Part shown: piece by piece, positions 37,665-46,845 of the stretch | Numbering within the stretch: position 1 is the stretch's first letter | Layout of the letters: the number at the start of each line of letters is the position of its first letter | Assembly: GCA_947472765.1 (NCBI GenBank) | Contig: CANJCM010000005.1 | Span: 46,527 to 110,526, forward strand | Reading direction: 5' to 3' | Source: Opitutia bacterium | GTDB lineage: Bacteria; Verrucomicrobiota; Verrucomicrobiia; Opitutales; Opitutaceae | DNA length: 64,000 bases | Program-made: the position numbers and the translations under genes | The notes under the pieces: model-generated | Told to the model about the DNA's origin: nothing | Seen by the model: the letters and a program-made list of their open reading frames with translations, nothing else | The model's database searches: none

Positions 37665-38396
37665 ATGGCGATCACTCTCTTAATCAACGGGGCCAAGGGC
37701 CGGATGGGCCAGGCCCTGCTCGGCGCCGCCCGGGAAATGGCGCTGCCGGTCGGCGCTGCGATCGACGCAGGTGACGACCTTGCCGCCGCTCTCGCCACCT
37801 CCGACGTCGTCGTCGACTTCAGCGCGCCGTCCGCGACGCGGGCGGTGCTTGAGGCGGCGGTGGCCCGACAGAAGCCCGTCGTGCTTGGAACCACCGGCCA
37901 CTCCGCGGAGGAAAAAAAGGCGCTGCTCGCGCTCGCCGGTCGCGTTCCGTGCGTCTGGGCGGGTAATTTCTCCGTCGGCGTGAATCTCCTTTTCGCGCTC
38001 ACCCGCCACGCTGCGTCGGTGCTGGGCTCTGACTACGACGCGGAAGTGGTCGAGATGCATCACCGTTTCAAGAAGGACGCACCCAGCGGCACGGCCGCCC
38101 GGCTCCTCGAGATCATCCTTGAGGAACGAAAGCTCGACGCCCGGGCCCTCCGGCATGGCCGCGAGGGGCTGACTGGCGAGCGGACGTCGACCGAGGTGGG
38201 CATTCATGCGCTTCGCGGCGGCGATGTCGTGGGCGACCACACCGTCATGTTTGCGGCCCTCGGTGAACGGCTCGAACTCACCCACAAGGCCAGCGACCGC
38301 GGTATCTTTGCCCGCGGCGCCCTGCGCGCGGCCCAGTGGGTGGTCGGAAAGCAGCCCGGTGTTTACGACATGCAGGACGTCCTGGGGCTGAAGTAA
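37665..38396 (+). CDS. dapB: 4-hydroxy-tetrahydrodipicolinate reductase
   Basis: A 243-residue NAD(P)H enzyme performing the step after DapA in diaminopimelate synthesis. It has the nucleotide motif INGAKGRMGQAL, DFSAPSATRAVLEAA, GTTGHSAEEK and the active-site EMHHRFKKDAPSGTA, with the catalytic His and Lys. ATG 37665 is preferred because the upstream in-frame region lies inside dapA. It is slightly short but complete. Confidence 0.96.
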   Translation: MAITLLINGAKGRMGQALLGAAREMALPVGAAIDAGDDLAAALATSDVVVDFSAPSATRAVLEAAVARQKPVVLGTTGHSAEEKKALLALAGRVPCVWAGNFSVGVNLLFALTRHAASVLGSDYDAEVVEMHHRFKKDAPSGTAARLLEIILEERKLDARALRHGREGLTGERTSTEVGIHALRGGDVVGDHTVMFAALGERLELTHKASDRGIFARGALRAAQWVVGKQPGVYDMQDVLGLK

Positions 38397-38406
38397 TCCC
38401 CTGACC

Positions 38407-39009
38407 GTGATTACCTCCATTCAGGGAACGTTGACGGCGGCGACGCCGCTGCGCGCGATTGTCGAGCTGAACGGTTTCGGCTACGAGGTGAATGTCCCGG
38501 TGACGACGGCGGAAAAGCTGCCCGTGGTCGGAGCGATCGTGAAGCTCCACACGCACGTCATTTACCGCGAGGACGCGCAGACTCTCTACGGCTTCGCTTC
38601 GCCCGCGGAACGCGATTTTTTCCGTTTGATGATCGAAAACGTCACGGGCGTCGGCCCGAAGATGGCCCTGACGATCATGAGCCGGCTCTCCCTGCCGCTT
38701 TTGGAGAGCGCGATTCGCATGGGCGACATCGCGCTGCTCGCGAAGTGTCCGGGGATTGGCAAGAAGACCGCCGAGCGACTCATCGTCGAACTGAAGTCAA
38801 AGGTCGGCGGCGACACCCTGACCGCGAGCAGTGAGCCCGGCGCGCCGGCCGCGGCTGAATCGCCGCGCAGCGTCACCCGTGATGCCGTCGCGGCCTTGAT
38901 CGCCCTCGGCTACAAGGCCGCGGAGGCCGACGAAGCGATCCGTCGTTCCGCCCTCGCACTCGGTGCCGGCGCCACGACCGAAGCCTTGATCAAGAAGTCG
39001 CTCGGCTGA
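38407..39009 (+). CDS. ruvA: Holliday junction branch-migration protein RuvA
   Basis: A 200-residue subunit that binds four-way junctions as a tetramer and loads RuvB. Domain I begins MITSIQGTLTAATPLRAIVELNGFGYEV. The two helix-hairpin-helix motifs are VTGVGPKMALTIMS and CPGIGKKTAERLIVELKSK. A flexible Ala/Pro-rich linker leads to the C-terminal RuvB-binding domain (TRDAVAALIALGYKAAEADEAIRR). It uses GTG, 10 bases after dapB. ruvB and ruvC are not nearby. Confidence 0.95.
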   Translation: MITSIQGTLTAATPLRAIVELNGFGYEVNVPVTTAEKLPVVGAIVKLHTHVIYREDAQTLYGFASPAERDFFRLMIENVTGVGPKMALTIMSRLSLPLLESAIRMGDIALLAKCPGIGKKTAERLIVELKSKVGGDTLTASSEPGAPAAAESPRSVTRDAVAALIALGYKAAEADEAIRRSALALGAGATTEALIKKSLG

Positions 39010-39052
39010 CGAATCCCGCGCAGCGCGTGACCGACCTTTCGATCGGAGAGGC

Positions 39053-39066
39053 CGCGGAATTCCGCG
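39053..39066. repeat. GC-rich palindrome between convergent genes
   Basis: CGCGGAATTCCGCG is a perfect 14-bp palindrome lying between the convergent ruvA and anti-sigma genes. It has no T-tract. It may serve as a weak two-way 3'-end hairpin. Confidence 0.4.
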
Positions 39067-39073
39067 CCCCTTC

Positions 39074-39775
39074 TTACTTGTTGAATTTGAAACCGACCCA
39101 CTCGGGTTCAGCACCCGGCTGGACACGATAATTCCGCGGGCGCACGTCTATCGGTGCGGCCGGCGAATTCTCAAACCGCAGGCTCTCGACCGGTACCCGC
39201 TGCGGCAGCGGTGTGATTTGCACCGTGCGCATCCACTCGAACTTCGCGTTGGTCTGATCTACCGCGGCGGCCATCAAGGCTTCGGCCTGGGCGTTGCCCG
39301 TCAGCAGCAGGCGATTGGACGGAGCCGGCGGTTGCGGCGCGGGCACGCTCACGGCGTGGACGAGACCGGGCTTCAAAGCGGGAACCCGGTCAGACGACGC
39401 CACGGGAGAAGCGACACTGCGCTCCTGTGCGATCGGTGCGACGGAGTTCCCGGGAAGCTGTTGCCGAAGCCCGACGAAAACTGCGACGCAGGCCGCGGCG
39501 GCGAGACCGCCGAAGGCTAGCATCTGTCCGACGCGCGGCGCACGCCGGGCCGGCTGGTCAAATGACAGCACCTTGCCACCCACGGGGGAAAGCTGCTCGG
39601 TCTGGAAGTCTTGGGCGAGGACCGTGCACGCCTTCTGCATCCGACAATACTGGCGATAAATCTGGTGCCGCTCCGGATTGGACTGCACCTCGGCCTCGAG
39701 CCGGGCCGCATCGGCGACGGTGATCTCGTGGTCGATGTAGAGGTTGAGCAATGCGATGAATTCCGAATCTTTCAT
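39074..39775 (-). CDS. Membrane anti-sigma factor-like protein
   Basis: A 233-residue protein encoded directly after the ECF sigma factor and overlapping it by four bases, which is the usual place for its anti-sigma factor. The N terminus (DSEFIALLNLYIDHEITVADAARLEAEVQSNPERHQIY) matches the short cytosolic helical domain of bacterial anti-sigma factors. It has a single membrane segment (MLAFGGLAAAACVAVFVGL). The periplasmic part is Pro/Ala-rich. The zinc anti-sigma spacing HxxxCxxC is not present (H-x6-C-x5-C instead). Confidence 0.78.
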   Translation of the reverse strand: MKDSEFIALLNLYIDHEITVADAARLEAEVQSNPERHQIYRQYCRMQKACTVLAQDFQTEQLSPVGGKVLSFDQPARRAPRVGQMLAFGGLAAAACVAVFVGLRQQLPGNSVAPIAQERSVASPVASSDRVPALKPGLVHAVSVPAPQPPAPSNRLLLTGNAQAEALMAAAVDQTNAKFEWMRTVQITPLPQRVPVESLRFENSPAAPIDVRPRNYRVQPGAEPEWVGFKFNK

Positions 39776-40374
39776 TTAAAGTCCTCGCCTAGCTTCGAGC
39801 GCAGGCTTTCGCGGGCGCGGGCAATTCGGCTTTTTACGGTTCCCACGGAGATGCCAAGGATTGCGGCGATTTCCTCGTAGGACATGTTCTTGACGTTGCG
39901 CAGCACGAGAATCTCGCGGTGCTTGCTTGAGAGTCGATCCATGCCTTTCCCGATTCGGTCCACGAATTCCTGCGTGACCGTGATGTCGTCGGGCGACTCC
40001 ACTTCCGCCGGAATCACGTCGCTGAGCGTCATGTCGTTGTCCTGGCCCAGCGGGGCATCGAACGACACCGACTGGTCCCGCTTGCGGCGCCACCAGTACC
40101 AATACCGGTTGCGCGCCAGGTTGGTCGCGATCTGGTAGAGCCAGGTCGAAAACGCGGAATCGCCGCGAAAGTTCACCAGGCCGCGATGGGCCCGGATGAA
40201 GGCATCCTGGGTGACTTCCTCCGCGTCCTGTTGATTCCGCAGCAACTGGTGAACCATGGAATAGATCCGGTCCCAGTAGCGTGACACCATTTCGTTGAAC
40301 GCCGCCTGGTCGCCGTTCTTGAAGCGGTCAACCAGCAGGCGATCAAAGGCAACTTCTTGAGCTTTGGCGGACAT
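39772..40374 (-). CDS. ECF-type RNA polymerase sigma factor
   Basis: A 200-residue extracytoplasmic-function (sigma-E-like) factor directing RNA polymerase to stress or envelope promoters. Region 2 is NEMVSRYWDRIYSMVHQLLRNQQDAEEVTQDAFIRAHRGLVNFRG with STWLYQIATNLARNRYW. Region 4 is MDRLSSKHREILVLRNVKNMSYEEIAAILGISVGTVKSRIARARESLR. ATG 40374 has GAGG as ribosome-binding site and removes a non-matching upstream extension. It is probably autoregulated and held by the co-encoded anti-sigma protein. The target regulon is not visible. Confidence 0.93.
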   Translation of the reverse strand: MSAKAQEVAFDRLLVDRFKNGDQAAFNEMVSRYWDRIYSMVHQLLRNQQDAEEVTQDAFIRAHRGLVNFRGDSAFSTWLYQIATNLARNRYWYWWRRKRDQSVSFDAPLGQDNDMTLSDVIPAEVESPDDITVTQEFVDRIGKGMDRLSSKHREILVLRNVKNMSYEEIAAILGISVGTVKSRIARARESLRSKLGEDFK

Positions 40375-40733
40375 ACGGTCTGCCTCGCTCTGATGGGTGT
40401 ATTTTTGAATTGTTCCCAATATCTGTGAGGGGGCGGGCACGGTGGCAGTCGCACCTGGCCCGGTCAACAGTACCGCGTGGCAAATGTTCGAACTCGTCCA
40501 CCGTCGCTTCGAAAATCGCGTCGTCGAGCCCTTGTGACGCCTTTCGGCTTGCCGGTGAAAGTTAACCGAACCTAATACCAAACGCTCTACGTGTTACTTT
40601 GCAGATTCGTTTCCCGGGTCTCTCCTCCCTGCGCCGGTTGCGCTGGTCAGCGAGTCGCTCGCGCCAGCAGGCCAGTTGAAGTCAGGATATCCGGGGCGGA
40701 TATGTCGGGTAACACCTTGTCAGTTTGGTTTTT
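40375..40733. other. Intergenic region upstream of sigma factor and tRNA-Lys
   Basis: About 360 bases between the divergent sigma gene and tRNA-Lys. It must hold both promoters. An AT-richer patch (GTGTATTTTTGAATTGTTCCC, about 40396-40416) lies just upstream of the sigma start. I see no repeat, terminator or gene. Confidence 0.5.
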
Positions 40734-40808
40734 GGGTCGATAGCTCAATGGTAGAGCAGCGTCCTTTTAAGTCGTTGGTTGAGGGTTCGAATCCCTCTCG
40801 ACCCACCA
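40734..40808 (+). tRNA. tRNA-Lys (anticodon TTT)
   Basis: A complete 75-base cloverleaf. The acceptor is GGGTCGA/TCGACCC, the D arm is GCTC..GAGC, the anticodon loop CTTTTAA has TTT at 40766-40768, the T arm is GAGGG/CCCTC with TTCGAAT, and CCA is encoded. The anticodon stem contains one T-T mismatch. It ends only 27 bases before the start of a response-regulator gene on the same strand. Confidence 0.93.
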
Positions 40809-40835
40809 TCCTTCCCAGTTCATTTCCTCCAGCCC

Positions 40836-41483
40836 ATGAAGCGTCTCGTCATCATTGAAGATCAAACCGCCATCCGCGAGATGCTCGTGGAAATTCTGCG
40901 GCTGGACGCAAATTACCAACTCGTCGGCGAAGCCGGCGACGGCCAGAGCGCGGTGCAGTTGTGCCTGGATGCCAATCCCGACGTTTGCGTCCTCGATGCC
41001 AAGCTGCCGGGACTGAACGGGGTCGATATTCTCCGCCGGATCAGCAAAAAGCTCCCGCAGATGCGTGTGCTGGTATTCTCGGGTCACGAGAATCCGGTGC
41101 TGGTGCGCGAGATGCTCGAAGCCGGCGCGCATGGGTTCGTGGAAAAGACCGCCGGGCTCTTCGAGTTCAAGAAGGGTCTCGAGACCGTCGCGAATGGCGG
41201 CACGTATTTTGGCCCGGCGGTCGCCGCCCTGCTACGCAACGTCGTCGCGAATCCGGCCACCAGCAACGCGCCCGATTTCCTCACGGATCGGGAGCGCGAG
41301 ATTTTGCAGCTCGTCGCCGAAAGCCACAGCACGAAGGAGATCGCGGCCAAGCTCGGCATCAGCGTCAAGACGGTCGACAATCATCGCACGAATCTGATGC
41401 GAAAACTCAATCTGCACGACGTCGCCAGCCTCACGCGTTACGCGTTGGAGGTGGGCCTGATCGAACCCAAAAAGACCGTGTAA
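40836..41483 (+). CDS. NarL/LuxR-family response regulator
   Basis: A 215-residue two-component regulator. The receiver domain has the acidic pair in LVIIEDQTAIREML, the phosphoacceptor Asp in DVCVLDAKLPGLNGVD, and Ser/Lys at VFSGH and VEKTAG. The LuxR-type helix-turn-helix is LTDREREILQLVAESHSTKEIAAKLGISVKTVDNHRTNLMRKL. The conserved start is MKRLVIIEDQ at ATG 40836; the longer open frame would run into tRNA-Lys. No cognate kinase is adjacent. Confidence 0.93.
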   Translation: MKRLVIIEDQTAIREMLVEILRLDANYQLVGEAGDGQSAVQLCLDANPDVCVLDAKLPGLNGVDILRRISKKLPQMRVLVFSGHENPVLVREMLEAGAHGFVEKTAGLFEFKKGLETVANGGTYFGPAVAALLRNVVANPATSNAPDFLTDREREILQLVAESHSTKEIAAKLGISVKTVDNHRTNLMRKLNLHDVASLTRYALEVGLIEPKKTV

Positions 41484-41546
41484 TAACCTTGCCGGGCCAA
41501 TCGGGTTTGCCAATAGGTCTGTCTCCCCCTTTCGCCTTCTCTTCTC

Positions 41547-42128
41547 ATGAAACTTGCTTCGCTGAAACTCTGCCTCGTTGTCGCCGGTGGCTCGCTCTTT
41601 CTCGCGGGTTGTCCCCATACGCCGACCCGCCCGGATCCGAGCGCGACGGCGATTGGGATGCAGCCCGGCGGCGGTCGCACCGGTGCATTGAATCCGACAG
41701 ACGTACCCGTGAATCTCGAGGCGCCCGGCCTGACGCAGCGCCCGGAAGGTTTCGATGCGAACAACCAGAATCGCACGGCCCTGCAGGCGGTGTACTTCGA
41801 CTTTGATCGCTCCGACATCAAGCAGGCCGAGCGCACGAAGCTCCAGGCGGCGAAAGAATACCTGACGAAGAATCCCGGCTATCGCCTCCTCCTCGAAGGT
41901 CACGCCGACTGGCGTGGCACCGCCGAGTACAATCTCGGCCTAGGCGAGCGCCGCGCGAACGCCGCCAAGACGTACCTCATCTCGATCGGCGTCACCGCCG
42001 ACAAGCTCGAGACCGTCTCCAAGGGCAGCCTCGAAGCCGCGAAGAACGGTGATGATGCGACGATGGCGAAGGATCGCCGCGTCGATCTCGTGGTCGTGAA
42101 CCCCAGCACGGCGCCCGCGCCGCTCTGA
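41547..42128 (+). CDS. pal: Peptidoglycan-associated lipoprotein (OmpA/Pal)
   Basis: A 193-residue outer-membrane lipoprotein that anchors the outer membrane to peptidoglycan. The lipobox is SLFLAGC with Cys22. After a ~65-residue linker comes the OmpA-like domain: AVYFDFDRSDIKQAERTKLQAAKEYL, LLEGHADWRGTAEYNLGLGERRANAAKTYL and AKDRRVDLVV, with the diaminopimelate-binding Asp and Arg present. The rest of the Tol system is not in the window. It ends with a strong terminator and is transcribed alone. Confidence 0.9.
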   Translation: MKLASLKLCLVVAGGSLFLAGCPHTPTRPDPSATAIGMQPGGGRTGALNPTDVPVNLEAPGLTQRPEGFDANNQNRTALQAVYFDFDRSDIKQAERTKLQAAKEYLTKNPGYRLLLEGHADWRGTAEYNLGLGERRANAAKTYLISIGVTADKLETVSKGSLEAAKNGDDATMAKDRRVDLVVVNPSTAPAPL

Positions 42129-42148
42129 GTTCGAAGAATTCCACTTTC

Positions 42149-42178
42149 AAGCCCCGGCCGAAACGCCGGGGCTTTTTT
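42149..42178 (+). terminator. Rho-independent terminator after pal
   Basis: A ten-base stem, AAGCCCCGGC / GCCGGGGCTT, closes the loop CGAAAC and is followed by TTTT, 20 bases after the pal stop codon. Confidence 0.93.
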
Positions 42179-42226
42179 GTGCCCCAAAGCGGACCCTCGA
42201 AGTAAATCACCTATTCTCCATTGCCC

Positions 42227-42251
42227 GGGCGTGGACGAGCCACGCCCCTAC
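42227..42251 (-). repeat. REP-like hairpin between convergent genes
   Basis: A 25-base palindromic unit whose minus-strand reading starts GTAGGGGCGTGGCTCGTC. It is the same pattern as the REP-like elements at 18368 and 63647, and lies between pal and the M20 peptidase gene. Confidence 0.65.
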
Positions 42252-42281
42252 GAATGGACGTTTCGACTACAAGCCGTCTTC

Positions 42282-43655
42282 CTAGCGGCGCGCGAGGTCC
42301 GCGAGCATCCGGCGTGTCGTCTCGATGCCCTTCTTCATCACGTCGAGATTGAAGCTCTCATTCGGTGCATGGAGATTATCCTCGGGCAGGAAGAGACCGA
42401 ACATCACGGAATCGAGACCGGTGACGCGCTTGATGTCGGCGATGATCGGCACGCTGCCGCCCTCGCGGAGGTACAAAGGCGGACGTCCCCAAACTTCCGT
42501 GACCGCCTTGTCCGCGGCGCGAAAGGCCCGCGCCAGTACCGGCGATTGATCGCGCGGCGTGTTGGAGCGATCGGGCGGGACCACGGCGTAAGGATCGCCC
42601 TTGTGCTGATCGACGAAGGTGAGTTTCACGCCGGACGGCGTGCGGGCGCGAATCGCTGCGATCACCAGTTCCTTGACCCGATCGGGCTGCTGATTCGGCA
42701 CGAGCCGACAGCTCAGTTTTGCGAACGCCTTGCTCGGAATCACGGTCTTGGTCCCCTCGCCCTGGTAGCCGCCGCCAATGCCATTGATCTCAAGCGTGGG
42801 CTGGAAGCGCGCGGACTCGAACGGCGAGAAGCCGGGCGTCGGGTAAAACGAATCGATCCCGAGGAACTCCGCGTACGCCTTCTCATCGGCGCCGAGCTTG
42901 CGCAGTTCCTCCCGTTCCCACGGATGAACCTCGCGGACGTCATCGTAGAAGCCAGGGACATTCACCTTTCCCTCCGGCGTGTGGAGTGTCGCGAGGATCT
43001 CGGCCAGCGCCTGAATGGGATTGCGCAGCACGCCGCCGTGCAGGCCGGAGTGCAGGTCGCCCTTCGCGCCGGTGACATGGACATCAAACAAGGTCAGGCC
43101 ACGCAGGCCGCAGGTGAGCACGACCTGATCGGGATTCGGCAGCGCCGTGTCGGAGAGGAACACAAAGTCAGCCTCCCGCAGCTTGTCGGCGTAGCGCTCA
43201 AGGAACTTGGGGAAACTCGGGCTTCCCATCTCCTCCTCGCCCTCGACGAGGAACGTGATGCGCAGGGGCAGCTGCGGATTCTCCTCCAGCAACTTCGCGA
43301 CCGCTGCGATGTTGGTCAGGAGCGGCCCTTTGTTGTCCGCCGCGCCGCGACCAAAGATGCGGTTACCGATGATGGTCGGCTCGAACGCCGGGGTCTTCCA
43401 CAGCTCGAGCGGATCAGCCGGCTGCACGTCATAATGGCCGTAAATCAAAACGTGCGGCCAGCTCTTGTCGCCACCGCGCTGGGCAAAAACGATTGGATGC
43501 CGATCGGTCGCGACCACCTCGACCTTGAACCCGAGCGAGCTCAGGAGGTTCGAAACGAACTCCTGAGCGCCCTTCATGCCTTCGCGCTGGGTCGAGTCGG
43601 TCGAGATGCTGCGGTGCCGGATGAACTCCTTCAGTTTTTCAACGTGGTCGAACAT
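42282..43655 (-). CDS. M20-family dipeptidase/metallopeptidase
   Basis: A 457-residue cytosolic zinc peptidase, probably a dipeptidase of the carnosinase-like (CNDP) subgroup. Metal-site motifs are VLIYGHYDVQP, FGRGAADNKGPLL and the catalytic FLVEGEEEMGS. A later His is in GDLHSGLHGG and the last ligand in EDNLHAPNE. A dimerisation lid separates the two halves. ATG 43655 gives MFDHVEKLKEFIRH, the family N terminus. It is third in a minus-strand run after purH and the M48 gene. Confidence 0.9.
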   Translation of the reverse strand: MFDHVEKLKEFIRHRSISTDSTQREGMKGAQEFVSNLLSSLGFKVEVVATDRHPIVFAQRGGDKSWPHVLIYGHYDVQPADPLELWKTPAFEPTIIGNRIFGRGAADNKGPLLTNIAAVAKLLEENPQLPLRITFLVEGEEEMGSPSFPKFLERYADKLREADFVFLSDTALPNPDQVVLTCGLRGLTLFDVHVTGAKGDLHSGLHGGVLRNPIQALAEILATLHTPEGKVNVPGFYDDVREVHPWEREELRKLGADEKAYAEFLGIDSFYPTPGFSPFESARFQPTLEINGIGGGYQGEGTKTVIPSKAFAKLSCRLVPNQQPDRVKELVIAAIRARTPSGVKLTFVDQHKGDPYAVVPPDRSNTPRDQSPVLARAFRAADKAVTEVWGRPPLYLREGGSVPIIADIKRVTGLDSVMFGLFLPEDNLHAPNESFNLDVMKKGIETTRRMLADLARR

Positions 43656-43716
43656 GCGTCCACGGTGGCCCACTCCCCCGCCGAGCGCCAATCGCAAAAG
43701 GGCACCCGCCGCCGCG

Positions 43717-44649
43717 CTACGGCCGCCGCGGCGCCAACGCTTTCGCGGGCGTCGCGGGAGATGTCGGCACGGCGGTCGCGGCCGGTGCCGCCTTCGAGGC
43801 GGGCGTCGCCGGTGGCGTGGAACTCGGGCCGTCCCGGAACCGCGCCCGGTTCGCCTCGTAGAGCGGGACCACCTGCGGCATCAGCGCCTTCAGATCGGAG
43901 ATGCGCTTTTCATCGGCCGGGTGGGTCGAGAGGAGGGCGCTAACGCTGGAGGCCTTCCCGCCGCCTTTCTCCGAAGCCTGCTTCTGCGACACCATCTTCT
44001 GCCAGAACGTGATGGCGGCCCGCGGGTCGTAGCCGGCCCGCGCGGCATAGACCGCGCCCATGCGATCGGCCTCGCTCTCGTTGTTGCGGGAATGTGGCAG
44101 CACCCGGCCCACCGTCGCCAAGCCACCATAGGCGAGGTCGAAGAGCTGCCGGTTGCCGGTGTCCGTCTTGGCCTCGACGACCGCCCCAGCGACTTCGCCA
44201 AGGCCGGAAATCAACAGCGCTTCGGACATCCGCTCGGCCCCGTGCCGCGCGATGACATGGCCAATTTCATGGCCCATGACGGTCGCAAGCTCGGCGTCAT
44301 TTTCGGCGAGCTTCAACAAGCCGGTGTACACGCCAACCTTGCCGCCGGGCAGCGCGAAGGCGTTCAGTTCAGGTGAATCGAACACGACGAACTCCCATTT
44401 TGCATCCGGTAATTCGTTGCCGACGGCCTGGGCAATTCGCTGGCCGATCCGGGTGACGCGGGCGTTGTAGGCGGGATCGGTCGAAACCTTCTCCTTCTTC
44501 CGGATATCCGAAAACGACTGCTGCCCGAGGGTGACTTCCTCGCCTTGGGAGAGCAGTACCAGCGAACGGCGGCCCGTGACCGGATTCGTGTAACAGGCGG
44601 TTAGCGCCAGCAGAGCGAATGCGAGGAACGACTGGATGACACGGTGCAT
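43717..44649 (-). CDS. M48-family zinc metalloprotease, lipoprotein
   Basis: A 310-residue envelope protease resembling LoiP/YcaL and the M48 part of BepA, which act in outer-membrane protein quality control. The signal ends in a lipobox, ALLALTAC (Cys19), followed by [15 protein letters not shown]. The zinc site is [13 protein letters not shown], with the third ligand in [21 protein letters not shown]. The C terminus is a long Ala/Pro/Thr-rich tail of about 45 residues. It lies 39 bases after purH on the same strand. Confidence 0.92.
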   Translation of the reverse strand: MHRVIQSFLAFALLALTACYTNPVTGRRSLVLLSQGEEVTLGQQSFSDIRKKEKVSTDPAYNARVTRIGQRIAQAVGNELPDAKWEFVVFDSPELNAFALPGGKVGVYTGLLKLAENDAELATVMGHEIGHVIARHGAERMSEALLISGLGEVAGAVVEAKTDTGNRQLFDLAYGGLATVGRVLPHSRNNESEADRMGAVYAARAGYDPRAAITFWQKMVSQKQASEKGGGKASSVSALLSTHPADEKRISDLKALMPQVVPLYEANRARFRDGPSSTPPATPASKAAPAATAVPTSPATPAKALAPRRP

Positions 44650-44688
44650 GGTGGGATCGGGAAAGAGACCGGCCCGGGCCGAACGGGT

Positions 44689-46236
44689 TCAGTGCTTAAA
44701 GTGCCGGGAGCCGGTAAAGACCATCGCCATGCCGCGCTCGTCGGCGGCCGCGATAACCTCCGCGTCGCGGACTGACCCGCCTGGCTGAATGGCTGCCGTC
44801 GCCCCGGCGGTCGCCGCCGCAATCAGGCCATCGGCAAACGGGAACAGCGCTTCGCTGGCGACGACCGAGCCGCGCAAATCGAGCCCGGCCTCGCCCGCCT
44901 TCCACACCGCGATGCGGGAGCTGTCGACGCGCGCCATCTGGCCGGCGCCGACGCCGAGCGTCTGTTCGCCGCGGCAGTACACGATCGAGTTCGACTTCAC
45001 GTGCTTGCCGACCTTCCAGCCGAACATCATCGCGGCCCACTCTTCCGGCGTCGGCTGACGGCGCGTCACGACCTTGAACTCGCTCACGTTGCCCAGCGTG
45101 CGATCGCGATCCTGCACGAGCACGCCGCCCACGACGGAGCGAATCTCCTGCAACGCATCGGCGCCGATGCCGCCCTTGGCGATCATCAGGCGCAGGTTCT
45201 TCTTCTTCGCGAGCAGCGCAAGTGCATCGTCCGTGAAGCGCGGGGCGATGATGACCTCGGTGAAGATCTCGGCGATGGCCGCCGCGAGCGGACCGTCGAG
45301 GGTCTGGTTCACGACGATGATGCCGCCGAACGGCGCCTGGCGATCCGTGGCGTAGGCTTTCTCCCAGGCCTCGAGCAGCGTGTCGGCACTCGCGACACCA
45401 CACGGATTCGTGTGCTTGAGAATCGCGACGGTCGGCCGCTCGAATTCGCCGATCAGGTAAGTGGCCGACGTGATATCGAGAATGTTGTTATACGAGAGCT
45501 CCTTGCCCTGCAGTTGCGAGAAGTGCTCGTGGAACGTGCCGTAAAGCGCGGCCTGCTGGTGGGGATTCTCGCCGTAGCGCAGGGTCTGGGCCTTCTTCCA
45601 GGAGAGCGACAGCGTGTTCGGAAAGCCGCTGATCGCCGCGAGATCCGGCTCGGCCGCCTGGGCCTCGAGATAGCGCGCAATCGCCGCATCGTAGCTGGCG
45701 GTGCGCTGGAACACCTTCAGCGCGAGCTGGCGCCGCAGCGCGGACAATTTCTCCGGGGCGGCGAGCGCCGCCAGCACGGGAGTGTAGTCGTCGGGGTCAC
45801 ACACCACGGTCACGCTCTCGTGATTCTTCGCGGCGCTCCGCAGCATCGAGGGTCCGCCAATGTCGATGTTCTCAATCGCCTCCTCGAAGTGCACGCCGGG
45901 TTTCGCCACCGTCTGCTCGAACGGGTAGAGGTTCACGACGACGAGCTCGATCATCTCGATTCCATTCTTCTCCGCCTGGGCGAGGTGATCCGGCAGATCA
46001 CGACGACAGAGCAACCCGCCGTGAATTTTCGGATGCAGGGTCTTCACCCGGCCGTCCATGATTTCAGGAAATCCGGTGTGCTGGCTCACCTCGGTCACCG
46101 GCAGACCTTTTTCGGCCAGGAGCTTCGCCGTACCTCCCGTGGAGAGGAGTTTGAACCCGTGCTGGCGGACCAGCGTGGTGGCGAATTCGACGAGTCCGCG
46201 TTTGTCGGAGACCGAGAGAAGGGCGAGGCGAGCCAT
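44689..46236 (-). CDS. purH: Bifunctional AICAR transformylase / IMP cyclohydrolase
   Basis: A 515-residue enzyme carrying out the last two steps of purine synthesis to IMP. The N-terminal MGS-like cyclohydrolase domain is [51 protein letters not shown]. The C-terminal transformylase domain has [15 protein letters not shown], the catalytic Lys-His in [11 protein letters not shown], and [13 protein letters not shown] 46236 begins at the family N terminus. It is divergent from apaG. Confidence 0.97.
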   Translation of the reverse strand: MARLALLSVSDKRGLVEFATTLVRQHGFKLLSTGGTAKLLAEKGLPVTEVSQHTGFPEIMDGRVKTLHPKIHGGLLCRRDLPDHLAQAEKNGIEMIELVVVNLYPFEQTVAKPGVHFEEAIENIDIGGPSMLRSAAKNHESVTVVCDPDDYTPVLAALAAPEKLSALRRQLALKVFQRTASYDAAIARYLEAQAAEPDLAAISGFPNTLSLSWKKAQTLRYGENPHQQAALYGTFHEHFSQLQGKELSYNNILDITSATYLIGEFERPTVAILKHTNPCGVASADTLLEAWEKAYATDRQAPFGGIIVVNQTLDGPLAAAIAEIFTEVIIAPRFTDDALALLAKKKNLRLMIAKGGIGADALQEIRSVVGGVLVQDRDRTLGNVSEFKVVTRRQPTPEEWAAMMFGWKVGKHVKSNSIVYCRGEQTLGVGAGQMARVDSSRIAVWKAGEAGLDLRGSVVASEALFPFADGLIAAATAGATAAIQPGGSVRDAEVIAAADERGMAMVFTGSRHFKH

Positions 46237-46341
46237 GCGGCGATTTCTGTTTGGCGGCGCGCGGCTCAGCAAGCGCGAAACCCGATCCGGCGGACCTGGA
46301 ATGTCGCTTGCTGCGGGGCGAAAGCCGCGTCTCCTTGCCGC

Positions 46342-46725
46342 GTGTCCTCATCCTGTGCCCTGCCCGGCCTCACCGCCACGCTGGAAAAGCTCAGCTACCA
46401 TCATGGTGGCGCGAGCCTCCCACCGGACAAGCCACACGCGTTCGTCTACCACATCACGATTTTGAACAGCTCCGATCGGGTGGTCACTCTCCTCGGCCGC
46501 AAATGGGTCGTGCTCAATGCGGACGGGACCCGGTTCGTGACCGAAGGCGATAAAATCGTCGGCGAGTGTCCGCGGCTGACGCCCGGCGAGGCCTTCACGT
46601 ATAACAGCTACCATGTCGTCGGCATGGACGCGACTGCCCACGGCAGCTTCCACGGCACCGACGAGTACGGCAACAAGGTCCACGTCATCCTGCCGCCGTT
46701 CGAATTGCAGGTGCCGCGAGGATGA
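46342..46725 (+). CDS. apaG: ApaG-domain protein
   Basis: A 127-residue fibronectin-like beta-sandwich protein. ApaG proteins are linked genetically to Co2+/Mg2+ tolerance and Ap4A metabolism, but their molecular role is unclear. It shows [52 protein letters not shown] and [26 protein letters not shown], matching the family end to end. The frame is open far upstream antisense to purH; the only sensible start in range is GTG 46342. Confidence 0.88.
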   Translation: MSSSCALPGLTATLEKLSYHHGGASLPPDKPHAFVYHITILNSSDRVVTLLGRKWVVLNADGTRFVTEGDKIVGECPRLTPGEAFTYNSYHVVGMDATAHGSFHGTDEYGNKVHVILPPFELQVPRG

Positions 46726-46845
46726 CGACCACGGGCATCGCGCGGTCATTCGTGAAGGCCTGGCACGGATGAACGACCTCATCGCGCCGGCCCGAAGAAG
46801 ATCGTTCTCGTTCTTCCGGCGGTTCTCCTTCTTTCTGCCGGTTTC

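Noticed and set aside
42177..43943. 588-codon open frame antisense to the M20 and M48 genes
   Set aside because: It runs across two well-supported opposite-strand genes and translates to Arg/Glu/His-rich sequence typical of a shadow frame.
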